Positions 36,389 through 43,782 of a stretch of DNA of 64,000 bases are shown here, one piece after another. The notes below the pieces were generated by a model that saw only the letters and a list, made by a program, of their open reading frames with translations, made no database searches and was not told where the DNA came from. This stretch comes from Candidatus Brocadia sp. (GTDB lineage: Bacteria > Planctomycetota > Brocadiia > Brocadiales > Brocadiaceae), in contig WYAU01000097.1 of NCBI GenBank assembly GCA_011525665.1, forward strand, positions 28,749-92,748, written 5' to 3'. The first letter of the stretch is position 1. Every line of letters begins with the position of its first letter. A program made the translations under genes and the position numbers.

Positions 36389-36567
36389 TTCAGAAATTCC
36401 CCGTAGCCATGAAAAGGGGCGCTATCATGTTTTTTATGGCGAGGCGTTTTGGAGATTTTCGGGTAGTCTCAATACGGGTGAATAATACAGGAGTAATTGA
36501 TGTAAGCGGGATGAAAGAGGTGATATTGCATTGAACGTTGTCATGGTTAGTCATAGAGAGACGGATG

Positions 36568-37398
36568 TCAGCGGGACGTAAGGCTCGCTGCAACTTTTAA
36601 AATTTCGTTTTTATTAATATCTGAAGTAAGGCAATAGGTGACGCCTTCCTCCTTCCACAACACAGAATTGAATCCCTGGCGGTTTCCCAGATAAAATTCT
36701 TTCGCGCCCAATTTGACCCTTTCCAGATTTCTGATTGGAATACGGTTGCTGCGCACAACCTGAAGTGATAATTTGTTCCCTCCCTTGTTGAAGATAATAC
36801 AGGGACTGCTTGTTCCATAAAACTTGCCGGGCACTCCACCCATGACACTAATTTTTTCTGCGTTGAGAAAAGGAGATGAATTGCCGAGGTTCGTATTTAT
36901 GGTGTTCCCGAGATATTTATTGACATTGTCCACAACAGAGGTCTTTTCATTAAAGACCAAATTGTCGTTTACCGCCACGACATGATTTTTTACCACATCG
37001 TCAACAATGGTAGTTAGGGAATCGGTACTATAATAATTTGCATAATAAAAAATGCCACCTGCTAGTGAAATAAGGACAGATGCCGCTATAGTGTATGAAC
37101 GCGACGAAAATAATTTGTGTGTTGCTTTTTGTTTGTATAGTGTTTCTTTGCGGGAATGTTCTATACTGCCTGCATCAATGGAGTTTAAACCCTCTAGAAT
37201 CCTGTCACGGAGATATACGGGGGTAGTTGTGTTTGTGCAGTATGCCTTTACACGGGTCCGGATACCCTTTTCAAACTCGTGCCTTTGGTGGCACGCCTTG
37301 CACTGATCAATATGCTTTTTTATTGCACGATAAAGATGTTTATCCAGTTCCTTATCCATGAACTCATGAAAGTGTTTATTCGCTTCACTGCAAGCCAT
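36568..37398 (-). CDS. zinc-finger anti-sigma factor, membrane-anchored
   Basis: The cytoplasmic N-terminus carries an anti-sigma zinc-finger (ZAS) pattern, HIDQCKACHQRHEFE. One transmembrane segment follows near residues 100-118 (TIAASVLISLAGGIFYYA), and the C-terminal 150 residues would lie outside the membrane as a sensor. The start ATG overlaps the stop of the upstream ECF sigma gene (TAATG), the usual layout for a sigma/anti-sigma pair. The signal is unknown. The extracellular part has no domain I recognise. Confidence 0.85.
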   Translation of the reverse strand: MACSEANKHFHEFMDKELDKHLYRAIKKHIDQCKACHQRHEFEKGIRTRVKAYCTNTTTPVYLRDRILEGLNSIDAGSIEHSRKETLYKQKATHKLFSSRSYTIAASVLISLAGGIFYYANYYSTDSLTTIVDDVVKNHVVAVNDNLVFNEKTSVVDNVNKYLGNTINTNLGNSSPFLNAEKISVMGGVPGKFYGTSSPCIIFNKGGNKLSLQVVRSNRIPIRNLERVKLGAKEFYLGNRQGFNSVLWKEEGVTYCLTSDINKNEILKVAASLTSR

Positions 37399-37988
37399 TA
37401 TTTCCCCCTCTTAATAAAACCTCTATCCTTAGCATATTCCCATAAACTTTTCTGAAGTAGCTTTCTCGCCCGATTCAGCCTCGATTTTACCGTTCCTATC
37501 GGCACGTTTGTAATTTCCGAAATGTCTTTATATGAGAGTTCTTCCACATCTGAAAATAAAATTGCCTCCCGGTATTCCACCGGCAAGCTATCGATCGCAC
37601 GTTTTACGTCGTCATCCAGCAAACTGCTCAGGTCAGTATACTTGCCTTCCAAAGTATCGATTGCTTCCCCGGATTTTGCCTCCTGCTCATAAGAGATGCT
37701 GGCGTTAACCGATTCAATGTCTTCGAGGAATACCTCGCCCGGTGTGCTCGTCGACTTCCGGTATTGATTGATGAAGGTATTACGAAGAATCTTAAAAAGC
37801 CATGCTTTTATATTTGTCCCCTTCTGAAAGGTATCGAAAAATCGATACGCTTTCAAATACGTCTCCTGGACAAGATCTTCCGCTTCTTCTTTATTGAACA
37901 CCAGGCGTAAGGCCATATTGTAGAGGGAATCGATATGCGCCATTGCAATCTCTTCAAACTCTCCCCTTCTGTCATTCTCTTCCCTCAT
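37398..37988 (-). CDS. RNA polymerase ECF-type sigma factor
   Basis: A 196-residue sigma-70 family protein of the extracytoplasmic-function class. Region 2 has DLVQETYLKAYRFFDTF and AWLFKILRNTFINQYRK. Region 4 has DSLPVEYREAILFSDVEE and SYKDISEITNVPIGTVKSRL, a helix-turn-helix for the -35 element. A long acidic linker joins them. It is co-transcribed with the anti-sigma gene. Upstream on the minus strand are a sigma-70-like promoter (TTGAAG-N17-TACAAT, 38084-38056) and a GGAACC element at 38035-38030 that could be an ECF-type -35 for self-control. Confidence 0.92.
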   Translation of the reverse strand: MREENDRRGEFEEIAMAHIDSLYNMALRLVFNKEEAEDLVQETYLKAYRFFDTFQKGTNIKAWLFKILRNTFINQYRKSTSTPGEVFLEDIESVNASISYEQEAKSGEAIDTLEGKYTDLSSLLDDDVKRAIDSLPVEYREAILFSDVEELSYKDISEITNVPIGTVKSRLNRARKLLQKSLWEYAKDRGFIKRGK

Positions 37989-38454
37989 TGCCTGATTTCC
38001 TTTATCATAAACAACAAAACGGTAAATAAGGTTCCTGGTTCTTTTTATTTACGATATTGTATAAATTTGTATGCATAACTTCAAGGTAATACAAGACTTG
38101 CAAAAGCGGATTTTGTTATTATAAATCCAAACGGCGACAACGTATGATGAATGGACGATGGTGATAGGATTTAAGGCTCCACCGCAATGCCGTGTGAGGC
38201 TATCTTTTGGACCCGTAGTGTACGGTGGTTTACCCTCTGTTAGATTTTGTACTCTTCTCTTTGAGAATGTACGTTTCCTAACAAAGACGGGTTCCCAAGA
38301 TATTTGGTATAGGTCCTTAAAAATAACACCTCAACCACGTGCATGGCAGAGCCTTAGCCAAGTTGTGGTTATCTTAGCAATTAATTCAACTCCGGGCAAG
38401 AAAAAAACGGGGTGTCGGCGGATTTTCTTGACATAGGACCCCTATACGGATAAC
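37989..38454. other. divergent intergenic region between the sigma gene and the TIM-barrel gene
   Basis: No supported gene is seen. The 8-nt inverted repeats TAAGGCTC (38172-38179) and GAGCCTTA (38349-38356), with some extended similarity, bracket about 185 nt that may be a small mobile element. Promoters for both flanking genes lie near its ends. Confidence 0.35.
38056..38084 (-). promoter_or_regulatory. candidate sigma-70 promoter for the sigma/anti-sigma pair
   Basis: Minus strand: TTGAAG (38084-38079), 17-nt spacer, TACAAT (38061-38056), about 70 nt before the sigma gene start. Confidence 0.45.
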
Positions 38455-38456
38455 AT
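38428..38456 (+). promoter_or_regulatory. candidate promoter immediately at the TIM-barrel gene start
   Basis: TTGACA (38428-38433), 17-nt spacer, TAACAT (38451-38456). The -10 overlaps the first ATG at 38455, so transcription would begin near the second ATG at 38464, implying a leaderless message. Confidence 0.45.
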
Positions 38457-39480
38457 GAAAAACATGAAACTTGGAACAAGTTATTTTGGAAGCAGGATAG
38501 TACGCCATGTTCATGAAGACATGAAAAAAATGACCGATGACGGATGTAACTTTGTCGTTCACACCATGAGCGAACACGATATGGCGTACCATACGGGTAC
38601 TATGGCCGATATTGTAAAGGCAAGCCATGATGTTGGGCTGGAGGTCTTCCTCGATCCCTGGGGTATAGGGCGCGTATTTGGCGGAGAGTCATTTTCCGCT
38701 TTTGTGAAGGTGTATCCCAACTGCCGGCAGCGATTAAATTTTCCCGAGGGTGAAATAAAGGTATACAAGGCGTGTTTGAATTCAAAAACGTTCAGAGATA
38801 CTATGGTGTCATGGATTGAACTTGCAGCAAAAACGGGCGCAGAAGGTGTATTCTGGGACGAACCGCATTTGTTTTTCGGAGAGTTTACGCCCTTGTTCGG
38901 AGGTAAAAAGCGGGATATATGGGGATGTACCTGCGAAGTATGCAAAGATATTTTTAAACAGCAGTACGGCTATGAGATACCCGTGGATTTTACTGATGAT
39001 GTAAAGGCATTCCGCCAAACGACTATTGTTGCTTTTCTTGAATACCTGGCAAATGAGGCGGCAAAGAAAGGGCTGAAAAATTCGGTATGTTTGTTTCCGA
39101 CGACCGATCCCCGATATGGCATCTATGAATGGGAAAAGGTCGCCATGATCAAAAGCATGGACATCTTTGGAAGCGACCCTTATTGGTATGCCTATCAGCA
39201 AAATGTGAATGATTTCGTACACCGTATCTCCAATGAGGTGGTCAGACTTTCAAAAATGTATAGGAAAGAGCCACAGATATGGATACAGGGCTACCGGGTG
39301 CCTGCACAGAGAGAAGAGGAGATTGTGACCGCGGTGGATGTGGCGTATGCTTCAGGTATTCGCAATATCGCCACATGGAGCTTTGAAGGTACGGGCTGTA
39401 TGACCTATGTCCGTTCCGAACGTCCTGATATCGTTTGGCAGAATGTCCGGAGTGCCTATCTAAAATATAAAAATAAATAA
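38455..39480 (+). CDS. TIM-barrel protein, glycoside-hydrolase-like, function unknown
   Basis: This 341-residue protein has a repeating beta-alpha pattern consistent with a TIM barrel, with no signal peptide. Acidic loop-end motifs such as EVFLDPWGIGRVFGGES, GAEGVFWDEPHLFFGEF and DIFGSDPYWYAYQ resemble catalytic regions of glycoside hydrolases. A CTCEVCKDIF segment adds a Cys pair that is typical of some members. I do not recognise a named family. The start may be ATG 38455 or the second ATG at 38464, where the message could be leaderless. It is followed 36 nt later by bioB, with no obvious link to biotin. Confidence 0.7.
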   Translation: MKNMKLGTSYFGSRIVRHVHEDMKKMTDDGCNFVVHTMSEHDMAYHTGTMADIVKASHDVGLEVFLDPWGIGRVFGGESFSAFVKVYPNCRQRLNFPEGEIKVYKACLNSKTFRDTMVSWIELAAKTGAEGVFWDEPHLFFGEFTPLFGGKKRDIWGCTCEVCKDIFKQQYGYEIPVDFTDDVKAFRQTTIVAFLEYLANEAAKKGLKNSVCLFPTTDPRYGIYEWEKVAMIKSMDIFGSDPYWYAYQQNVNDFVHRISNEVVRLSKMYRKEPQIWIQGYRVPAQREEEIVTAVDVAYASGIRNIATWSFEGTGCMTYVRSERPDIVWQNVRSAYLKYKNK

Positions 39481-39516
39481 TAATTCCTGTCCATCCGTGC
39501 TGAATGATTACCTGTA

Positions 39517-40500
39517 ATGAATAACAAAATAAAAGAAATCGCAAACCGGTCCCTGCAGAATGAGTGGGTCAGCCGAGATGATGCCCTATATCTGATGCAG
39601 ACAGACGGTGATGAAATTTACGATGTATTGTACTGGGCTAATCAGATACGTTTGCAGTATTTTGGCCATGCTGTAAAGGCATGCTCCATCGTCAGCGCAA
39701 AACAGGGTCGGTGTACTGAAGATTGTAGTTTTTGTTCTCAATCAGTCCGCTACCATACCGGTATCGAAGAATTCCCGCTCATTGATACACACAAAATACT
39801 CGATGTTGCCAGATATGCCGAGCAAACAGGTTCCGGTTCCATTGGTATTGTTACCAGCGGGTATGGAATGAATAACCCCGGGGATATTGGCAAAATTTGT
39901 GCGGCAATAAAGGAAGTTATTACGAATACACGCATCCATCCCCACGGTTCCTTCGGGATATTAACAAGAGAAACGGCCGAACTTTTAGTAACATACGGAC
40001 TAAAACGGCTTAACCATAACCTGGAAACTTCGGAAAGATTTTTTCCGACTGTATGTTCAACACATACGTTTTCTGATCGGATGAATACCATTCGTATTGC
40101 AAAAGAAGCCGGGCTGGAAATATGCAGCGGCGCAATATTTGGAATTGGAGAAGGGATGGATGACCGTATCGATCTCGCATTCACGTTTAAAAATCTGGAT
40201 GTGGATGTCGTCCCCATTAATTTTTTACATCCGGTATCCGGTACACCACTGGAGAACAGTGTCCCGCTGACCCCTCTGGAAGCGCTAAAAATCATTGCTG
40301 TATTTCGATTTGTCTTGCCTGATAAAGAAATTAAGATCGCAGGCGGTCGGGAAAGAAATCTGAGGGACTTACAATCGTGGATGTTTTACGCAGGAGCCAA
40401 CAGCACGATGATCGGAAATTACTTAACGACAACGGGAAGAAAAATGGAAGAGGACTTTCAGATGATAAAAGACCTGGGATTGAAACTGCAAAACAATTGA
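39517..40500 (+). CDS. bioB: biotin synthase
   Basis: A radical-SAM enzyme that inserts sulfur into dethiobiotin. The CxxxCxxC motif RCTEDCSFCSQ lies at residues 65-75, followed by SVRYHTG. Other family segments are IGIVTSGYG, RLNHNLETSERFF and FLHPVSGTPLEN. The sacrificial [2Fe-2S] Arg region is near AGGRERNLRDLQ. The 327-residue length is standard. bioF lies 585 nt downstream on the same strand, separated by a minus-strand membrane protein gene. bioA, bioC and bioD are not in the window. Confidence 0.95.
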   Translation: MNNKIKEIANRSLQNEWVSRDDALYLMQTDGDEIYDVLYWANQIRLQYFGHAVKACSIVSAKQGRCTEDCSFCSQSVRYHTGIEEFPLIDTHKILDVARYAEQTGSGSIGIVTSGYGMNNPGDIGKICAAIKEVITNTRIHPHGSFGILTRETAELLVTYGLKRLNHNLETSERFFPTVCSTHTFSDRMNTIRIAKEAGLEICSGAIFGIGEGMDDRIDLAFTFKNLDVDVVPINFLHPVSGTPLENSVPLTPLEALKIIAVFRFVLPDKEIKIAGGRERNLRDLQSWMFYAGANSTMIGNYLTTTGRKMEEDFQMIKDLGLKLQNN

Positions 40501-40531
40501 TAGCGCTGCGTTTTCTCTTTAATTCCTGCAG

Positions 40532-40984
40532 TTATACCCTTTCTTGCGCAGAAGACGCATGGATGGTTGTTCTAAAAATAATTTCTGTTTTATAGCCATG
40601 TAATATCCTGTAGGTAAGAAAGTAAGTAAGAGGATGTACGGGATTAAATAGCTGATCGAAAAATAGATGAATGGCGAAACCCAGGGTAGTAAAGAGTAAA
40701 AGATAATTAAAGTGAGTGACAAAACACAGAGATATCAATATCAATAATAGTTCGTAGCTGTGGAAATATAAATAGGCCTTCTTTATTTCACCATTGTCCA
40801 TGGCATTCAAAAATCTTTTGACACTGAAGCGTCTGCACCCGTTTTGATAAAAATCCCATATATGATCAATGTCTACCAACCAGCCTGCCAAAAAAGATGC
40901 AATACTGGGGAAAATTGTCTTTGTCGTCAAAAAGGCGACGGCACCGGTAATAAGAGATATACTAAAATGATTTATGGGCTTCAT
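40532..40984 (-). CDS. membrane-bound metal-dependent hydrolase-like protein (DUF457 type)
   Basis: A small integral membrane protein of about 150 residues. Motifs resemble YdjM/DUF457 proteins: an N-terminal NHFSISLITG segment, GWLVDIDHIWDFY with an Asp-x-Asp-His metal motif, FHSYELLLIL, and GFAIHLFFDQLFNPVHP. ATG 40984 with GGAGGAAATATCC upstream is chosen over an earlier start. It is transcribed opposite to the bio genes it separates and convergent with bioB. Function in the family is poorly known. Nothing links it to biotin. Confidence 0.75.
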   Translation of the reverse strand: MKPINHFSISLITGAVAFLTTKTIFPSIASFLAGWLVDIDHIWDFYQNGCRRFSVKRFLNAMDNGEIKKAYLYFHSYELLLILISLCFVTHFNYLLLFTTLGFAIHLFFDQLFNPVHPLTYFLTYRILHGYKTEIIFRTTIHASSAQERV

Positions 40985-41084
40985 GGATATTTCCTCCAAA
41001 GCAAGAAACGACAATCCGTAAAAGGTATTCCGGTTGCCATATTATAGTAGTGATACAGGACAAAAACAAGAAAACGTTTGTTCC

Positions 41085-42254
41085 ATGGGGATAGAATTTA
41101 TTTTCGATGAATTACAGACGCTGAAAGACCGCGCCTTGCTGCGTGAATTCAAAACCATTGAAAGTGCACAGGATTACTCTGTTCAAATAAGCGGAAAATC
41201 ATTTCTGTCGTTCTCTTCCAATAACTACCTCGGACTCGCCAATCACCCAAAGATAAAACAGGCGGCCATTGCGGCCATCCATCAGTACGGATGGGGCGCC
41301 GGTGCGTCGCGACTGGTTTCCGGGAATATGACGCTTCACCAGGAGCTTGAAGAGAAAATTGCGGAGTTCAAAGGGACAGAGGCGGCGCTCCTGTTTCCGA
41401 CGGGTTACATGACTAATGTGGGCACGCTTTGCGCCCTCGTCTCAAAAGGGGATATTGTTATCGGAGACAAACTGAATCATGCCAGCATCATTGACGGTTG
41501 CCGTCTGTCCGGCGCCGCGTTTCGTATCTACCCTCACAAGGATACCGGCCAATTGGAATCCTTATTGCGAAGGTCTTCAGGGTATCGGAGAAGATTGGTT
41601 GTCACCGACAGCGTATTCAGTATGGACGGTGACACAGCCCCTCTTCCGGAGATTGTAAGCATTGCAAAAAGATACGATGCTATCATCATGGTAGACGATG
41701 CCCATGCCACGGGGGTGTTTGGCAAACAAGGGAAAGGCATGATCGAACACTCTGGTCTCGAAGGGAAAATTGACATTATTATGGGTTCTTTCAGCAAGGC
41801 AATTGGCAGCATCGGCGGATTTGTTGCAGGAAACAAGCATCTCATCGATTTTTTAAAAAATAATGCCAGACCTTTCGTCTATACAACGGCGCTGCCGCCG
41901 GCAGTATGTGCCGCTTCTCTGGCAGGACTAACGTTTATCCAGGAAAACCCATCCCTTATTGACAGGCTATGGAAAAATATTGCCTATTTAAAGTCTCAGG
42001 TATTGGAATTTTTAAACACTACTTCGGTTGAAAGCCCCATTGTTCCTCTTGTCGTCGGATCAGCGGAAGGCGCAGTCAATCTGTCCGCGAAACTCTATGA
42101 AAACGGTATTTTAATCCCTGCAATCCGCCCGCCTACGGTTCCACCAGGTACAAGCCGGCTACGTATTTCCTTAATGGCTACTCATACTGAAAATGATATA
42201 GATAAATTGCTAAATACCTTGAAATCACAGATGGCACAGATTTTCGACTTATAA
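41085..42254 (+). CDS. bioF: 8-amino-7-oxononanoate synthase (BioF-type)
   Basis: A PLP-dependent alpha-oxoamine synthase joining pimeloyl thioester and alanine. The N-terminal FSSNNYLGLANHPKI and GWGAGASRLVSGNMTLHQ are family hallmarks. The PLP Lys lies in IMGSFSKAIGSIGGF, and the metal/PLP Asp-His in VDDAHATGVFG. ATG 41085 (MGIEFIFDELQ) is chosen, although an in-frame upstream start exists. The product is 389 residues. Close relatives include glycine C-acetyltransferase and serine palmitoyltransferase. Proximity to bioB favours BioF. Confidence 0.88.
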   Translation: MGIEFIFDELQTLKDRALLREFKTIESAQDYSVQISGKSFLSFSSNNYLGLANHPKIKQAAIAAIHQYGWGAGASRLVSGNMTLHQELEEKIAEFKGTEAALLFPTGYMTNVGTLCALVSKGDIVIGDKLNHASIIDGCRLSGAAFRIYPHKDTGQLESLLRRSSGYRRRLVVTDSVFSMDGDTAPLPEIVSIAKRYDAIIMVDDAHATGVFGKQGKGMIEHSGLEGKIDIIMGSFSKAIGSIGGFVAGNKHLIDFLKNNARPFVYTTALPPAVCAASLAGLTFIQENPSLIDRLWKNIAYLKSQVLEFLNTTSVESPIVPLVVGSAEGAVNLSAKLYENGILIPAIRPPTVPPGTSRLRISLMATHTENDIDKLLNTLKSQMAQIFDL

Positions 42255-42255
42255 C

Positions 42256-42300
42256 CACCCCTCTTTCCCCTCCCTCGCAAGGAGGGAATGAAGGAGAGGT
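42256..42300. repeat. GC-rich palindromic repeat, intergenic copy after bioF
   Basis: The CCCTCC / GGAGGG arms surround a CTCGCAA centre, with CCACCCCTC and GAGAGGT outer arms. This is the same family as the copies inside the 52-61 kb genes. This copy is imperfect. Confidence 0.7.
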
Positions 42301-42342
42301 TTTTCCGGAAGGTATTTAGTATAGTTCCGGTTAGCCTGAATA

Positions 42343-42363
42343 CGCTTAAATAAAATGAAAATT
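42343..42363 (+). repeat. 21-nt exact repeat shared with 11682-11702
   Basis: The segment beginning CGCTTAAATAAAATG occurs identically at 11682-11702 between gpsA and glyA, and here upstream of alr. Both are intergenic. The role is unknown. It may be the edge of a dispersed element. Confidence 0.4.
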
Positions 42364-42425
42364 CACAAATTAATTATCTGTGTAACCTGTGAAATCTGGG
42401 GTTGCTGAAGATTTTAAGGAGGATT

Positions 42426-43553
42426 ATGCATAGACCTACATGGATTGAAATTGACCTGAATGCATTGAGGCATAATTTGTTGGCCATAAAAAAAAGGGTT
42501 GGAGCGCAGGTAAAAATTCTCGGTATTATCAAGGCCGATGCCTACGGTCACGGCGACTACGAAGTTGGCAGTGTCTTGCTAAACCACGGGGTCGAAATGC
42601 TGGGCATAGCCATTCTTGAAGAAGGCATTCAGTTGAGGAACAAAGGGATAAAAGCGCCGTTACTGCTTCTGGGTGGTATCTTTGAAGATCAAATTGATGC
42701 AGTCATTCGCTATGATTTAATAGCCACCGTTTATGATTTAAAGCTTGCCGGATTACTATCCAAAAGGGCATGTTATTACAACAGGGTTATCACGGTACAT
42801 GTGTATGTGGATACGGGAATGGGGAGTATCGGAGTAAAATACGACAGGACTGTAGAGTTTATAAGGTCTTTGCGGGACATGAAAAACCTTTTCATTGGCG
42901 GAATATACACCCATTGCTCATGTTCGGATGAAAAGGAATCTTCTTTTACCCATCTGCAAACGAAAAGATTTAAAGAAGTACTGGCGGCTCTGGATGCAAT
43001 TAAGATAGGTATTCCACTGAAACACATGGCGAATAGCAGTGCCATTATCGGTTACCCTGATACTCATTTTACTATGGTCAGACCGGGTTTGTCGTTATAC
43101 GGGCTTTATCCGTCGGAGGAAGTATCCAGGGATATCGGTATCAGGCCTGTTATGAGCTTTAAGACGCGGGTTATTCATGTTAAAAACATGGAACCTGGTG
43201 ATATTGTTGGCTACGGACGGACATACAGGGTTATAAAATCTGTCCGTGTTGCAACCCTTCCCTTTGGATATGACGACGGGTACAATCGTTTGTTTTCCGG
43301 TCAAGGAAAGGTCATTATAAAGGGCATAAAGGCGCCTATTATCGGACGGGTTTGTATGGACCAGTGTTTTGTGGATGTAACAGATATAAAAGATGTTTCC
43401 GTTGGTGATGAGGTCGTAATATATGGCAGCCAGGGACTGGAAACGATATCGGTAGAATACGTTGCGAAACAACTCAATACGATCCCCTATGAGGTTACCT
43501 GTGCGGTAAGCAAACGTGTACCGAGGATCTATATCAATCAGGAAGAGAAGTAA
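42426..43553 (+). CDS. alr: alanine racemase
   Basis: A PLP enzyme making D-alanine for peptidoglycan. The PLP lysine is Lys36 in IIKADAYGHG, and the catalytic Tyr region is VGYGRTYR. CMDQCFVDVTD is the conserved C-terminal active-site motif. ATG 42426 directly follows AAGGAGGATT, a strong ribosome site, giving 375 residues. A D-alanine need fits peptidoglycan in planctomycetes. The gene seems monocistronic. Confidence 0.94.
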   Translation: MHRPTWIEIDLNALRHNLLAIKKRVGAQVKILGIIKADAYGHGDYEVGSVLLNHGVEMLGIAILEEGIQLRNKGIKAPLLLLGGIFEDQIDAVIRYDLIATVYDLKLAGLLSKRACYYNRVITVHVYVDTGMGSIGVKYDRTVEFIRSLRDMKNLFIGGIYTHCSCSDEKESSFTHLQTKRFKEVLAALDAIKIGIPLKHMANSSAIIGYPDTHFTMVRPGLSLYGLYPSEEVSRDIGIRPVMSFKTRVIHVKNMEPGDIVGYGRTYRVIKSVRVATLPFGYDDGYNRLFSGQGKVIIKGIKAPIIGRVCMDQCFVDVTDIKDVSVGDEVVIYGSQGLETISVEYVAKQLNTIPYEVTCAVSKRVPRIYINQEEK

Positions 43554-43569
43554 GTATGAAACACCCACC

Positions 43570-43620
43570 CCCGAACGAACCGGAACATGTAGCGCCGGCC
43601 GTTCGTGCTGCACGTTCGGG
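43570..43620. repeat. inverted repeat downstream of alr
   Basis: CCCGAACG (43570-43577) and CGTTCGGG (43613-43620) can pair around a 35-nt loop that itself contains CCGG/CCGG and CGTTCG-related pieces. There is no T-run, so it is not a standard terminator. Confidence 0.35.
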
Positions 43621-43693
43621 TTAGGGTGAATGGCCTGTGCAGTTGGGTGGCGTAATTTATATTTATTCTCATGGCGGGAAGCATGCTTTGCGC

Positions 43694-43722
43694 TTGACAT
43701 AAATTTCCCGTGATATTAATAT
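43694..43722 (+). promoter_or_regulatory. strong sigma-70 promoter candidate for the histidine kinase gene
   Basis: Consensus TTGACA (43694-43699) and TAATAT (43717-43722) with exactly 17 nt between them lie 61 nt before the ATG at 43783. This is the best promoter match noticed in the window. Confidence 0.6.
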
Positions 43723-43782
43723 TACGAAAATATATTTTGCCATTCCAATATCTGCCGTCGAAATAGCGTGGACTGATTTTTT

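Noticed and set aside
36390..36593. 67-codon minus-strand ORF between the cyclase and the anti-sigma gene
   Set aside because: Composition is not coding-like and no ribosome site is present.
38158..38436. 92-codon ORF upstream of the TIM-barrel gene
   Set aside because: Overlaps an inverted-repeat region, has no recognisable domain, and lacks a ribosome site.
41034..42254. Earlier bioF start at 41034
   Set aside because: The extra 17 residues do not match the family, and the start overlaps the leader of the opposite gene. ATG 41085 fits better.
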